Shown here piece by piece: positions 7,933 to 15,980 of a DNA stretch of 64,000 bases (position 1 is the first letter of the stretch; each line of letters opens with the position of its first letter). Origin of the DNA: DATKQY01 sp035532475 (GTDB lineage: Bacteria; Actinomycetota; Acidimicrobiia; Acidimicrobiales; Bog-793). Below the pieces are notes generated by a model. It did not search any database. It worked only from the letters and a program-made list of their open reading frames with translations, and had not been told where the DNA came from. The DNA lies in assembly GCA_035532475.1 (NCBI GenBank), contig DATKQY010000059.1:1-64000 (forward strand), given 5' to 3'. The translations under genes and the position numbers were made by a program.

Positions 7933-8483
7933 GTGCGCGCCGTCACCGTGTACGAGTCGATGCTCGGCAACGCCCACGCGGCCGCCGAGGCCATCGGCGA
8001 TGGGCTCGAGGTCGACTACGAGGTCGAGGTGACCTCTGCCGCGGGCGTGACCCGGGAGCTGGTCGAAGGAGCGAGCCTGCTCGTCGTCGGCGGCCCGACC
8101 CGTGTGCGCTCCATGAGCCGGCCCCGCACCCGCCGGCGGGCGGTCGCGGGGACGCGCAATCCCACGAGCGGCCCCGCGCCCGAGCGCGGGGTGGAAGGTC
8201 CCGGGCTCGCCGAGCGGATCACCTCGCTCGGCCACCTCGACGCCAGAGCTGCGGCCTTCGACACCCGCCTCGACGGCCTGGCGCTGTGCAGGGTCGCGCC
8301 TCGAAGGTGATCGACCGCCGGCTCCGCCGGCACGGCCTCGAGATGGCGGCGCGGCCCGAGAGCTTCATCGTGACGAAGGACCACCACCTCGCGCCGGGCG
8401 AGGAGTCCCGTGCCCGGCGTTGGGGCGAGCAGCTCGGCGCGCTCGCCGAGCCCCCGGCCATGCCCGAGACGTTGGCCGACTGA
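7933..8483 (+). pseudogene. Flavodoxin-domain protein, frameshifted
   Basis: From GTG 7933 the product starts MRAVTVYESMLGNAHAAAEA, matching the FMN phosphate-binding loop of small actinobacterial flavodoxin-domain proteins. It continues to AAAFDTRLDGLALCR. The family sequence then resumes in another frame as RASKVIDRRLRRHGLEM...SFIVTKDHHLAPGEESRARRWG to 8483. A single-base shift lies near 8285-8300. All parts of a roughly 180-residue protein are present, so the break is recent or a sequence error. Confidence 0.78.
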
Positions 8484-8674
8484 TCGAGGTCGCGCTCGAA
8501 GCTCGAAGCTCGGCGCGCCGGGGGCCGGCCGCGGCGCACGGCCAGGCCGGAACGTGGCGGTCGCTGCCAGTTTCCGACCTGGCCCGGGACAAGGTGACGT
8601 AGGGCACTAGCGGGCGCTCGTCCGGCGTCGCAGGCTCGAAGCGACAGATGAGCCAGAGCCTTCGGAGGATCGAC

Positions 8675-9721
8675 ATGCGCGCACTCGTGTACCACGGACC
8701 CGGAAAGAAGTCGTGGGAGGAGGTGCCAAAGCCGGCGATCGCCGCCGACACCGACGCGATCGTGCGCGTCGACGCCGTCACGATCTGCGGCACCGACCTG
8801 CACATCTTGAAGGGTGACGTACCCGAGGTGACCGAGGGTCGCATCCTCGGCCACGAGGCCGTCGGCACCGTCGAGCAGGTCGGCTCCGGGGTGAAGAACG
8901 TCCGGGTCGGCGACCGGGTGCTCGTCTCGTGCATCACGGCGTGCGGCGCCTGCCGCTTCTGCCGCGAGGGCCGCTACGGCCAGTGCCTCGGTGGCGGCGG
9001 CTGGATCCTCGGCCACCTGATCGACGGGACACAGGCCGAGTACGTTCGCGTGCCCTTCGCCGACACCTCCACCTATCCCCTGCCGGCGGGCGCAAGCGAC
9101 GAGGAGATCCTCATGCTCGCCGACATCATCCCCACCTCCTACGAGGTCGGCGTCCTGAACGGGCGCGTCGCGCCCGGCGACGTCGTCGCGGTGGTCGGTG
9201 CCGGGCCGATCGGCCTCGGGGCGATCCTCGGGGCGCGCCTGTACAGCCCGAGCCACATCGTCGCCATCGACCTCGCCGACGCCCGCCTCGAGGCCGCCAA
9301 GAAGTTCGGTGCCGACGTCGTCGTGAACGGCGGACGCGAGGACGCGATCGCCGTGGTCCGCTCGCTCACAGGCGGTCTCGGAGCGGACGTCGCCATCGAG
9401 GCGGTCGGCACGCCGGCGACGTTCGAGCTCGCCGCCGAGCTGGTCCGCCCGGGCGGGCGCGTCGCCAACGTCGGTGTGCACGGGGCGCCGGCGACGCTGC
9501 ACCTGGAGCGCTTCTGGACGCTCGACCTGACCTTCACGACCGGGCTGGTCGACACGTACTCGACGCCGACGCTGCTGAAGCTCGTCTCGAGCCGGCAGGT
9601 CGACGCCCGCCCGTTCACCACGCACCACTACCTGCTCGACGACTTCGAGGAGGCCTACGACACCTTCGCCCGCGCCGGCGAGACCGGCGCCTTGAAGGTC
9701 GTGCTCGTGAATCCGCGCTGA
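8675..9721 (+). CDS. Zinc-dependent alcohol dehydrogenase
   Basis: A 348-residue medium-chain dehydrogenase. ATG 8675 is preceded by CGGAGGAT at proper spacing and is preferred to upstream starts. Catalytic zinc ligands are Cys in TICGTD (residue about 38) and His/Glu in GHEAVGTVEQVGSGV. The structural zinc lobe has four Cys in CGACRFCREGRYGQC. The NAD(P) fold shows VVGAGPIGLGAI. The pattern resembles the secondary-alcohol/isopropanol-type ADHs found in actinomycetes, which interconvert alcohols and ketones or aldehydes. A strong hairpin follows the stop codon. Confidence 0.93.
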   Translation: MRALVYHGPGKKSWEEVPKPAIAADTDAIVRVDAVTICGTDLHILKGDVPEVTEGRILGHEAVGTVEQVGSGVKNVRVGDRVLVSCITACGACRFCREGRYGQCLGGGGWILGHLIDGTQAEYVRVPFADTSTYPLPAGASDEEILMLADIIPTSYEVGVLNGRVAPGDVVAVVGAGPIGLGAILGARLYSPSHIVAIDLADARLEAAKKFGADVVVNGGREDAIAVVRSLTGGLGADVAIEAVGTPATFELAAELVRPGGRVANVGVHGAPATLHLERFWTLDLTFTTGLVDTYSTPTLLKLVSSRQVDARPFTTHHYLLDDFEEAYDTFARAGETGALKVVLVNPR

Positions 9722-9744
9722 GGGCTCACCCTCGGCCCACCCAC

Positions 9745-9777
9745 GCCGCCGGGAGGTCCGTAACGCCTCCCGGCGGC
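9745..9777. terminator. Terminator-like hairpin
   Basis: A perfect 12-bp stem (GCCGCCGGGAGG / CCTCCCGGCGGC) with a 9-base loop starts 24 bases after the alcohol dehydrogenase stop and ends 60 bases before the next gene. There is no T-run, as is usual at this GC content. Confidence 0.65.
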
Positions 9778-9836
9778 GACGGCCGGCGCAGGAGGCGAGC
9801 TCGGCCGCCGGTTGGCGCTGCCACTACCGTCGGGCC

Positions 9837-10586
9837 ATGGCCGTGGTGCTCGACGAGCTGATGGCACACGCCTGGCCGCCGGCTACCGAGCAGGTCGTCG
9901 GCGGCTGGCGCTGCCGCTGGGCGTGGGGGCTCACCCGGCGCGCCAACTTCGTCCTCACCATCGGCGCGCCGGCCGACCTCGAGGGGTGCATCGGGCTCGC
10001 CGAGGCCTTCTACGCCGGACGCGAGCTGCCCGTGCGCTTCCAGGTCTCGTCCGCGTCGAGCCCTCGCGGGCTCGACGCGGCCCTTTGCGCCCGCGGCTAC
10101 CGGGAGGAGGCGCCCACCCGGATGTGCGTCGCCGACGCCGCCGCGCTCGCCGCCACCGGGGAGCGGGGAAGCTGGAGGGTCGAGGCCCACGCGCGACCGA
10201 GCGATGAGTGGTTCACCGTCCACCTGGACGCCGAGCGTCGGGGCACCCCCGACGACACGACGCGGCGACGCTACCTGGAGACGCTGCTCGCACCAAAGCC
10301 GCGCGCGGTGTTCGTCGAGGCCAGCGTGGACGGCACCGTCGCCGCCGTCGGCCAGGGCGTGCTCGAAGCGGGATGGCTCGGTGTGCAGTGCATGGCCACG
10401 CTGGCGGCCTACCGGCGCCGGGGCGGCGCGAGCGTCGTGCTCCGCTCGCTCGCGGTCTGGGCGGCCGAGCGAGGCGCGACCGGGCTCTACCTCGCCGTGG
10501 CCGAGGAGAACGCCGCCGCGCGACGGCTCTACGCGGGCGCAGGCTTCACGAGCGCGCACGGCTACTCGTACTGGACGCTCGGGTAG
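9837..10586 (+). CDS. GNAT-family N-acetyltransferase
   Basis: The 249-residue protein has a GCN5-related acetyltransferase domain in its C-terminal half. VQCMATLAAYRRRGGASVVLRSL is the core strand plus acetyl-CoA pyrophosphate loop (RxxGGA, residues about 200-206). LYLAVAEENAAARRLYAGAGF is the characteristic end motif. The N-terminal half (ARANFVLTIGAPADLEGCIGLAEAFY) resembles a second, degenerate GNAT lobe found in actinobacterial GNAT proteins. The substrate is unknown. Confidence 0.88.
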   Translation: MAVVLDELMAHAWPPATEQVVGGWRCRWAWGLTRRANFVLTIGAPADLEGCIGLAEAFYAGRELPVRFQVSSASSPRGLDAALCARGYREEAPTRMCVADAAALAATGERGSWRVEAHARPSDEWFTVHLDAERRGTPDDTTRRRYLETLLAPKPRAVFVEASVDGTVAAVGQGVLEAGWLGVQCMATLAAYRRRGGASVVLRSLAVWAAERGATGLYLAVAEENAAARRLYAGAGFTSAHGYSYWTLG

Positions 10587-10675
10587 ACCGCGGCGACGCG
10601 GCGGAGCGCCCGCCGGGCGGGGCGAGGGGCGCGCCCATGACCGGCTCGGCACCCCGGCGCCGCGATAATCACCTC

Positions 10676-10942
10676 ATGGCCGGCCAGCACCCCCGGGCAC
10701 GGCGCACCCAGGCGGGCGCGCCGTCCACGTTCGTCCTCGACCCGCTGAGCGGCGGGCAGGCCGAGCTGCGCCGCGTCCAGCCGTACGCGGCCCGCAAGCC
10801 CTACCGCTGCCCGGGGTGCAACCAGGAGATCGCCGAGGGGCTCGGCCACGTCGTCGTCATCCCCCTCGGCGACCCGTCGTCTCGGCGCCACTGGCACCTG
10901 GCCTGCTGGGAGCGGCGCGCGACGCGCAGGCCGGGCCGCTGA
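10676..10942 (+). CDS. Small conserved actinobacterial zinc-ribbon-like protein
   Basis: An 88-residue basic protein from ATG 10676. The C-terminal half KPYRCPGCNQEIAEGLGHVV and the later RRHWHLACWERR are typical of a small family common in actinobacteria, often labelled ATP/GTP-binding without evidence. The Cys pair and the later His and Cys residues could form a zinc site. Function unknown. It is followed 84 bp downstream by a membrane protein gene on the same strand. Confidence 0.7.
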   Translation: MAGQHPRARRTQAGAPSTFVLDPLSGGQAELRRVQPYAARKPYRCPGCNQEIAEGLGHVVVIPLGDPSSRRHWHLACWERRATRRPGR

Positions 10943-11026
10943 GCAGCGTCGCGGCGGGTCAGGGGCACCCTGGCGGTACACTTGCTTGGCCGCACCGGCG
11001 GCGCGTCGCGAGAGGGAGACGGACCG

Positions 11027-11602
11027 ATGACCGCAGCCACGGGCCTCTGGCTCACGCTGGCCGGCGGGAACACGCGCACCTTCATCGAGACCCTCGTGTT
11101 CGCCTTGGCCTTCGGCATCGTCGGCTACCGCATCTCGGCGCGTCACCGTGCCGTGCGGGGCGTGACCCCCTGGCGGCTGCCCTCGGTCGTCTGGGGCCTG
11201 ATCTGCTTCTTGTTCTGGCTGCTCGGCGTGCTCGTCGAGTACCTGGCGGGCGTCACGACCAAGCCCGCCGAGCCGACGCCCGGCCAGCTCCGCCAGCCGG
11301 GTCCGCTCCGCCAGGGCGGTGCGACGGCGCACGCGGCCCAGCCGGCACACCCCGCCCACCCTGGCGAGGTCGGCGAGCTGCCGCCGTTCCGCCCCGTGAG
11401 CACCGCCGCGGGGACCGAGCCGGCCGTCACGGCACCGGGCGGCCACCAGCTGCAGCCGCCGAAGAGCGACCGCGACGACCGGCCGGCCCTCTTCGGCTGG
11501 TACCCGGACGTGACCGGTCGCCACGAGAAGCGCTACTTCGACGGGCGTCGCTGGCACGAGCTTGTCGCCGACGCCGGCGTCATCTCGACCGACCCGCTGT
11601 AG
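11027..11602 (+). CDS. Membrane protein with C-terminal DUF2510 domain
   Basis: The 191-residue product from ATG 11027 has two predicted membrane segments (FIETLVFALAFGIVGYRIS and LPSVVWGLICFLFWLLGVLV). A Pro/Ala/Gln-rich linker follows, then a C-terminal FGWYPDVTGRHEKRYFDGRRW, the DUF2510 signature (GWYPDPxGxxxxRYWDGxxW). DUF2510 is an actinobacterial module usually attached to membrane proteins and presumed to lie in the cytoplasm. The specific role is unknown. Confidence 0.75.
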   Translation: MTAATGLWLTLAGGNTRTFIETLVFALAFGIVGYRISARHRAVRGVTPWRLPSVVWGLICFLFWLLGVLVEYLAGVTTKPAEPTPGQLRQPGPLRQGGATAHAAQPAHPAHPGEVGELPPFRPVSTAAGTEPAVTAPGGHQLQPPKSDRDDRPALFGWYPDVTGRHEKRYFDGRRWHELVADAGVISTDPL

Positions 11603-11605
11603 GCG

Positions 11606-11632
11606 GCGCCGGCGCGCCGGCCGGGCCGGCGC
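11606..11632. terminator. Bidirectional terminator-like hairpin
   Basis: GCGCCGGC pairs with GCCGGCGC across an 11-base GC-rich loop in the 30-bp gap between two convergent genes (the DUF2510 protein and the membrane protein at 11633-12592). Confidence 0.5.
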
Positions 11633-12592
11633 TCAGCCGATGATCGGGGTGAGGTAGCCGAAGCCGGCGACCACGATGCCGACGAGCATGAGCGCCATCC
11701 CGCCGAGACGCGCGGCGTGGTACGTGGCGAGCACGCCCCCGACGACGCCGAGCGCCATCCCGACGAGACCGACCACCGCGCCGATGCGCGCCAGGCGCCC
11801 GGCGTGCGCCGCCCGGACCAGCAGCACCAGGCTCCCCACGCCGAGCAGCCCGCCGAGCGCCGCGTGCGCGGCGTAGATCGCCTCGCCCTTCGAGGGCAGC
11901 CACTCGTCGGGTCGGCCGAAGGGGACGAGCAGCAGTCCGGCGAGCCCGAGGGCGAACTCCAGACCGACGCCCCAGGCCATCGCCAGCCACGCGGCGCGCC
12001 CGGCGGGCGGCGCCGCCTGGAGCGGCGCCGCCTCCCTGGCTCCCGGCTCGGTCGCGAGCGGGGGGGCCAGCGCGCCGGCCGGCGCCACCGTTGCCGGCGC
12101 CGCTGGTGCCGGCGACGCGCCGGGGGACGCCTCCGGGCCGACCGGGGCGAGGTGGACGAGCAGGTTGTACGTCACGAGCGCGATGGCGAGGTGCATCACG
12201 ACGAGGACCGCGACCGCTTTCGGCGGCTCCCCCTTGGCGAGCAGCCAGATGTCGGGAGCCCACAACACCAGCGTGACGAGCACGGCGAGGCGGAAGAACA
12301 GCCAACGCGGCGAGGCGGTGATCCTGGTGACCACCGGCCACGCCACGGACGCGACGACGACCCCGGCGACGGTCAGCAGCCCGTAGTCCGACAGGCGGAA
12401 GTGCGCGAAGCCCTTCGTGGAAGGGAACAGCGACGTGCCGATCTTCACCAGGATCGCGTCGGCGACGACGGAGCCGACGACCGACGCCGCTGCCGCGAAC
12501 ACCACCAGGGGCACCGGCGGTGGACGGCGCGACGGGGCGAGGTCGATGCGGCCGATGGCGCGGACGCGATCGACCAGGTTCAGCTCGGGCAT
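11633..12592 (-). CDS. Hypothetical multi-pass membrane protein (DUF6069-like N-terminal half)
   Basis: A 319-residue protein with about eight hydrophobic segments in two sets separated by an Ala/Pro-rich linker (residues about 150-195). The first half (VVGSVVADAILVKIGTSLF...FRLSDYGLLTVAGVVVASVAW) resembles the four-helix DUF6069 family. The second half looks like a separate four-helix unit with a GLLGVGSLVLLVRAAHAGRLARIGAVVGLVG pattern. No transport motif is recognised. It starts at ATG 12592. Confidence 0.65.
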   Translation of the reverse strand: MPELNLVDRVRAIGRIDLAPSRRPPPVPLVVFAAAASVVGSVVADAILVKIGTSLFPSTKGFAHFRLSDYGLLTVAGVVVASVAWPVVTRITASPRWLFFRLAVLVTLVLWAPDIWLLAKGEPPKAVAVLVVMHLAIALVTYNLLVHLAPVGPEASPGASPAPAAPATVAPAGALAPPLATEPGAREAAPLQAAPPAGRAAWLAMAWGVGLEFALGLAGLLLVPFGRPDEWLPSKGEAIYAAHAALGGLLGVGSLVLLVRAAHAGRLARIGAVVGLVGMALGVVGGVLATYHAARLGGMALMLVGIVVAGFGYLTPIIG

Positions 12593-13129
12593 GCCGCCAC
12601 TCCTTGAGGCTCGGAGGTCCTCAGTCCATCACCCCGGGCCCCGCTCACGGTGGCGGCCCCGCCCCCGTGCGCCGACGGCGCCGGGCCGCGGCCCGCTGCC
12701 CTCCCCCGCCGCGCCCGGCTCGGCGGCCGGGAGGCGCCGCACCCGCCCGCCGCGAGCGGCCGCGAGCTAGTGCCGCGACCGGTAACGTTTGCCTTCTTTG
12801 ATGGTCCCTGCTGACAGGTCGGAGAGCACGCCAATCGCCGACTCGGACGCGATGCCATCCTTGGCCTGGCGTGCCGCTCCGTCGCGCCCAGTGTCCGCCA
12901 CGCGGGGTGCTCGAACCCGAGCTGTGTCGCGCCGGTTCGTCGAGTGACACCGACCACCTGTTCGACGAGGACGGCAAGTGAAGCCCTCTATTCCTTCCCA
13001 CCGGTGAAGCTGGGGGCAGTTTCCCAACGTAAGCCGCGGACCTGAGATTCGCGCAGGCGAACGGCTCTCGTAGAAACGGGCGGCTCGTAAAGCTGACGCT
13101 GGCTGGCCACCTGACGCCGCCTCAGTCGA
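12593..13129. other. Gene-free stretch next to the UspA gene
   Basis: No convincing gene is seen. A minus-strand frame ending at 12768 closes with GKRYRSRH and its last codons form one arm of the 27-bp inverted repeat listed below; the rest has no recognisable family. This stretch looks like the left boundary of the inserted UspA/ArsB module. Confidence 0.4.
12767..12793 (-). repeat. 27-bp inverted repeat, left copy
   Basis: Read on the minus strand this copy contains GGCAAACGTTACCGG and matches the plus-strand sequence at 15240-15266 in 25 of 27 positions. Both copies read GKRYR(S/P)R(H/N)-stop in the same frame. They bracket the UspA and ArsB-like genes. Confidence 0.7.
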
Positions 13130-13684
13130 CTACGGCAACGGTGGCTGAGGCATACCTGGGAGACCCTCGCGGTGGGGTCCCGGCGGCGGACGGTGTCCCT
13201 GGGGCGGCGGTGGAATCGACTCGATGCCCGGTGGCTCTTCCGGCCATACCAGCAGCACGGAACACGGGGCGTGGTCGACGACGAAGCGGGTCGCGGGACC
13301 CAAGCTGCGCGGGCCGAGACGCGAGCGGTCGCCGTCGCGCGCGATCACGAGAAGGTCGACACCCTGGGCGACTGCGCTGACCACTTCGCGCTCGACCCGT
13401 CCTCGGCGATGGAGAAGCTCCACCCCCTCTCGTCGAAGCCGCGCGGCCCCCGCGACGAGGATCTGCGAGGCCGCCTGGTCGGCGGCCTCCTCGTAGTGGT
13501 GACCGGGCACGTGCCTCGCAAACACCCGCCCGAGCAGTCCGGCGGTTGCCGCTTCGGCGACCTCGGTGATGTCGGAGGGTGTGACGTGAAGGAGCGCGAC
13601 GTGCGAGTCGGGCGGAAGGTTCCGGACGGCGGCGGCGAGGCATCCCTGCCAGGTTCCCTCGACCAACCAAATCACTACCTTCAC
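13130..13684 (-). CDS. Universal stress protein (UspA family)
   Basis: The 184-residue product starts MKVVIWLVEGTWQGCLAAAV and has one Usp domain. HVALLHVTPSDI is the second strand, EREVVSAVAQGVDLLVIARDGD is the helix and strand before the nucleotide loop, and GPRSLGPATRFVVDHAPCSVLLVW is the ATP-binding GxxGxxxxxG(S/T) region in a modified form. The last 35 residues are Pro-rich and disordered. It lies 8 bp downstream of the ArsB-like transporter gene on the same strand, so the two form one unit and the Usp may regulate the transporter (inference). Confidence 0.82.
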   Translation of the reverse strand: MKVVIWLVEGTWQGCLAAAVRNLPPDSHVALLHVTPSDITEVAEAATAGLLGRVFARHVPGHHYEEAADQAASQILVAGAARLRREGVELLHRRGRVEREVVSAVAQGVDLLVIARDGDRSRLGPRSLGPATRFVVDHAPCSVLLVWPEEPPGIESIPPPPQGHRPPPGPHREGLPGMPQPPLP

Positions 13685-13691
13685 GGGCGCA

Positions 13692-14942
13692 TCATCCTAC
13701 CAATCTCAAGGAGAGCCACAGGGCGAGGGTCGCTGTGGTGAGCACCAGCGGCACCGTCACGACCCCCAGGCGGAGAAACTCTGAAATGGGTAGTTCTTCG
13801 CCCCGCTGGTGCAGGACGCGCCGCCAGAGCAGCGTCGCAAGTGAGCCGACGTAGGTGAGGTTCGGTCCGGTGTTGACGCCGATGAGCACGGCGAGCACCG
13901 CCCCGGCACCGTGGGCCGCTGTCGCAGGGAGAAGGAGCAGCACGGCTGGGAGGTTATTGATGACGTTGGCAAGCCCGGCAGCGACCACCGCGACGATGAG
14001 CAGCGATCCAAGTGATTCCCCGCTCGGCACGAGGCGGACGACGAGCGAGCTAAGACCGTGCATCGACACGGCCTTCACGACGAGCCCAAGGGCCAGCACG
14101 AAGGCGAGGAACGGAACGTCGAGCGCGATGGCGACATCGCGGATCTTTGCCCGTCGGCGAACGAGGGTTGGCACTGCGAGGGTGACGGCGCCGCCGAGCG
14201 CGGCGAACGCGGGATCGACATGGAGAACCGCCGTGACGAAGAACCCGATCAGCGTGAGCGCCACCACCACGCATGCGAAGACAGGAGCCGGCGGAGGTGT
14301 CACGGCCACGGTCTCACCGTGTCCAACGAGGTCGGCAGCGAAGAACCGCCGAAACACGAGCCACTCAACGCCGATAGCTGCCAACCACGGGAGCGCCATC
14401 GTCGCTCCGAAGCGACCGAACGACAACCCGCTGGCGCGGAATGCCAGAAGGTTGGTGAGGTTCGAGACGGGCAACAGCAGCGAGGCCGAGTTCGCGAGGT
14501 GGGTGCACGCGTAGGCATGCGGCTTGGCCCGGAGCTGAAGCCGTGCCACCGTCGTCAACACCACAGGTGTAAGCAGTACGACCGTTGCGTCGAGGCTGAG
14601 CACGGCGGTCACCACGCTTGCGGCAGCGAACACGAGCGCGAGGAGCACGACCGGTCTGCCACGAGCACCAGTCGCCATCCACGCCCCAGCAGCCTCGAAC
14701 AGACCGTGCCGATCGCACAGATCGGCGAGAACGAGAATGGCGGCTAGAAAGCCAATGGTCGGTGCGAGGCTCCCCGCCTCGGCGCCGGCCTGGCTCAGCG
14801 GCAGCACTCCCAGGAGCACGAGCAACGCGGCGGCCGGAAGAGCCACAACAACCTCGGGCAGTCCCCACGGTCGCAAGACAGCACATCCGAGCGTCGCGAC
14901 GAGGAACATGACGGCGAGCGTCTCGACGATTGGAGCCGACAT
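13692..14942 (-). CDS. ArsB/SLC13-superfamily anion transporter
   Basis: A 416-residue integral membrane protein with about 11-12 segments. The two re-entrant-loop signatures of the ion transporter superfamily are clear: ANSASLLLPVSNLTNLLAF near residue 165 and NNLPAVLLLLP...GVNTGPNLTYVGSLATLLWRR near residues 335-385. The latter closely resembles ArsB arsenite carriers (GxNxGPxLTxxGSLATLLW). Arsenite export is possible, but no arsR or arsC is adjacent, so the substrate is open. It starts at ATG 14942 and is followed by the UspA gene. Confidence 0.85.
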   Translation of the reverse strand: MSAPIVETLAVMFLVATLGCAVLRPWGLPEVVVALPAAALLVLLGVLPLSQAGAEAGSLAPTIGFLAAILVLADLCDRHGLFEAAGAWMATGARGRPVVLLALVFAAASVVTAVLSLDATVVLLTPVVLTTVARLQLRAKPHAYACTHLANSASLLLPVSNLTNLLAFRASGLSFGRFGATMALPWLAAIGVEWLVFRRFFAADLVGHGETVAVTPPPAPVFACVVVALTLIGFFVTAVLHVDPAFAALGGAVTLAVPTLVRRRAKIRDVAIALDVPFLAFVLALGLVVKAVSMHGLSSLVVRLVPSGESLGSLLIVAVVAAGLANVINNLPAVLLLLPATAAHGAGAVLAVLIGVNTGPNLTYVGSLATLLWRRVLHQRGEELPISEFLRLGVVTVPLVLTTATLALWLSLRLVG

Positions 14943-15239
14943 TGCTACTGCGGAGAGTAACTTCCTCGAGCAATCGGCCTGTAACGAGGTCTCCGGGTTC
15001 GCCTGCGGCCCGGAAGAAAGACGCTGGGCTCTTCGGAATTCGGCAGTGCACTACGTGCAGCAGCCAGGATCCACGCGGGCGTTGATGACTCCACCGCTCC
15101 GTTAGCCGGGACTGGGCCTATCGGATTGGTGAACGGACCAACCGAGATGCACGCCCGACCGAACGCCAGTCCATACGGCTGGTCGCGCGCGGCATATCGA
15201 CGGCGCCTGCCACCGCGGCGTCGGGCTCGGAAGAAAGCG

Positions 15240-15266
15240 GGCAAACGTTACCGGCCGCGGAACTAG
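15240..15266 (+). repeat. 27-bp inverted repeat, right copy
   Basis: 25 of 27 bases match the reverse complement of 12767-12793. Its right end covers the stop codon of the DUF2469 gene (15263-15265). The roughly 300 bases between the ArsB-like start and this repeat contain no recognisable gene. Confidence 0.7.
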
Positions 15267-15559
15267 ATGTCCTTCTCGGGCAGGGCCTCGACGTTGACGT
15301 CCTTGAAGGTGACGACCTTCACGGACGAGACGAACCGGGCCGGCCGGTACATGTCCCACACCCAGGCGTCGCCGAGCTCGACCTCGAAGTAGGTCGCTCC
15401 GGCGTCCTCGTGCGGGGTGACCTTCACCTCGTTCGCGAGGTAGAAGCGCCGCTCCGTCTCGACGACGAAGCGGAACATCGGGAGCACCGCGCGGTACTCC
15501 TGGTAGAGCGCGAGCTCGATCTCCGCCTCGAACTGGTCGAGGTCCTCCTCGGCGCTCAC
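15263..15559 (-). CDS. DUF2469 family protein
   Basis: The product from GTG 15559 starts VSAEEDLDQFEAEIELALYQEY and contains VVETERRFYLANEVKVTP, EVELGDAWVWDMYRPARFV and VVTFKDVNVEAL, which are near-invariant in DUF2469. This roughly 100-residue actinobacterial family is coded beside rplS/rnhB in most genomes. An in-frame ATG at 15580 is an alternative start, but the family's usual N-terminus and a GAGG upstream favour 15559. Its function is unknown. It is the last gene of the housekeeping block, and the usual downstream genes are replaced here by the repeat-flanked UspA/ArsB module. Confidence 0.88.
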   Translation of the reverse strand: MSAEEDLDQFEAEIELALYQEYRAVLPMFRFVVETERRFYLANEVKVTPHEDAGATYFEVELGDAWVWDMYRPARFVSSVKVVTFKDVNVEALPEKDI

Positions 15560-15629
15560 CGCCAGCACCTCATCGCACAACCCTCCGATTGGGACGGCGC
15601 CCGAACCCCCGCCGTCGCCGTGGCCCGGC

Positions 15630-15980
15630 TCAGCGGACGCTCCGGCGCTCCTTGATCTTGGCAGCCTTGCCGACCCGGTCGCGCAGGTAGTACAGCTTGG
15701 CGCGGCGGACGTCGCCCTCGGTGACGACCTCGATCTTGGCGATGATCGGGGAGTGGACGGGGAAGGTGCGCTCGACGCCGACGCCGAAGCTCACCTTCCG
15801 CACGCTGAACGTCTCGCGCGCCCCGGCCCCCTGGCGGCGGATGACCGCCCCCTGGAAGACCTGGATCCGCTCGCGGTTGCCCTCGACCACGCGGACGTGC
15901 ACCTTCAGCGTGTCCCCCGGCCTAAAGCTCGGGATGTCGTCGCGTAGCGTCGCGCGGTCGACGAGATCGGTCGGGTTCAT
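15630..15980 (-). CDS. rplS: 50S ribosomal protein L19
   Basis: This 116-residue protein matches L19, located at the 30S/50S interface. RPGDTLKVHVRVVEGNRERIQVFQGAVIRRQG and TFSVRKVSFGVGVERTFPVHSP are family signatures, as is the closing AKLYYLRDRVGKAAKIKERR. Length is typical. Its ATG (15980) overlaps the trmD stop as ATGA, so translation of rplS is likely coupled to trmD. Confidence 0.98.
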   Translation of the reverse strand: MNPTDLVDRATLRDDIPSFRPGDTLKVHVRVVEGNRERIQVFQGAVIRRQGAGARETFSVRKVSFGVGVERTFPVHSPIIAKIEVVTEGDVRRAKLYYLRDRVGKAAKIKERRSVR

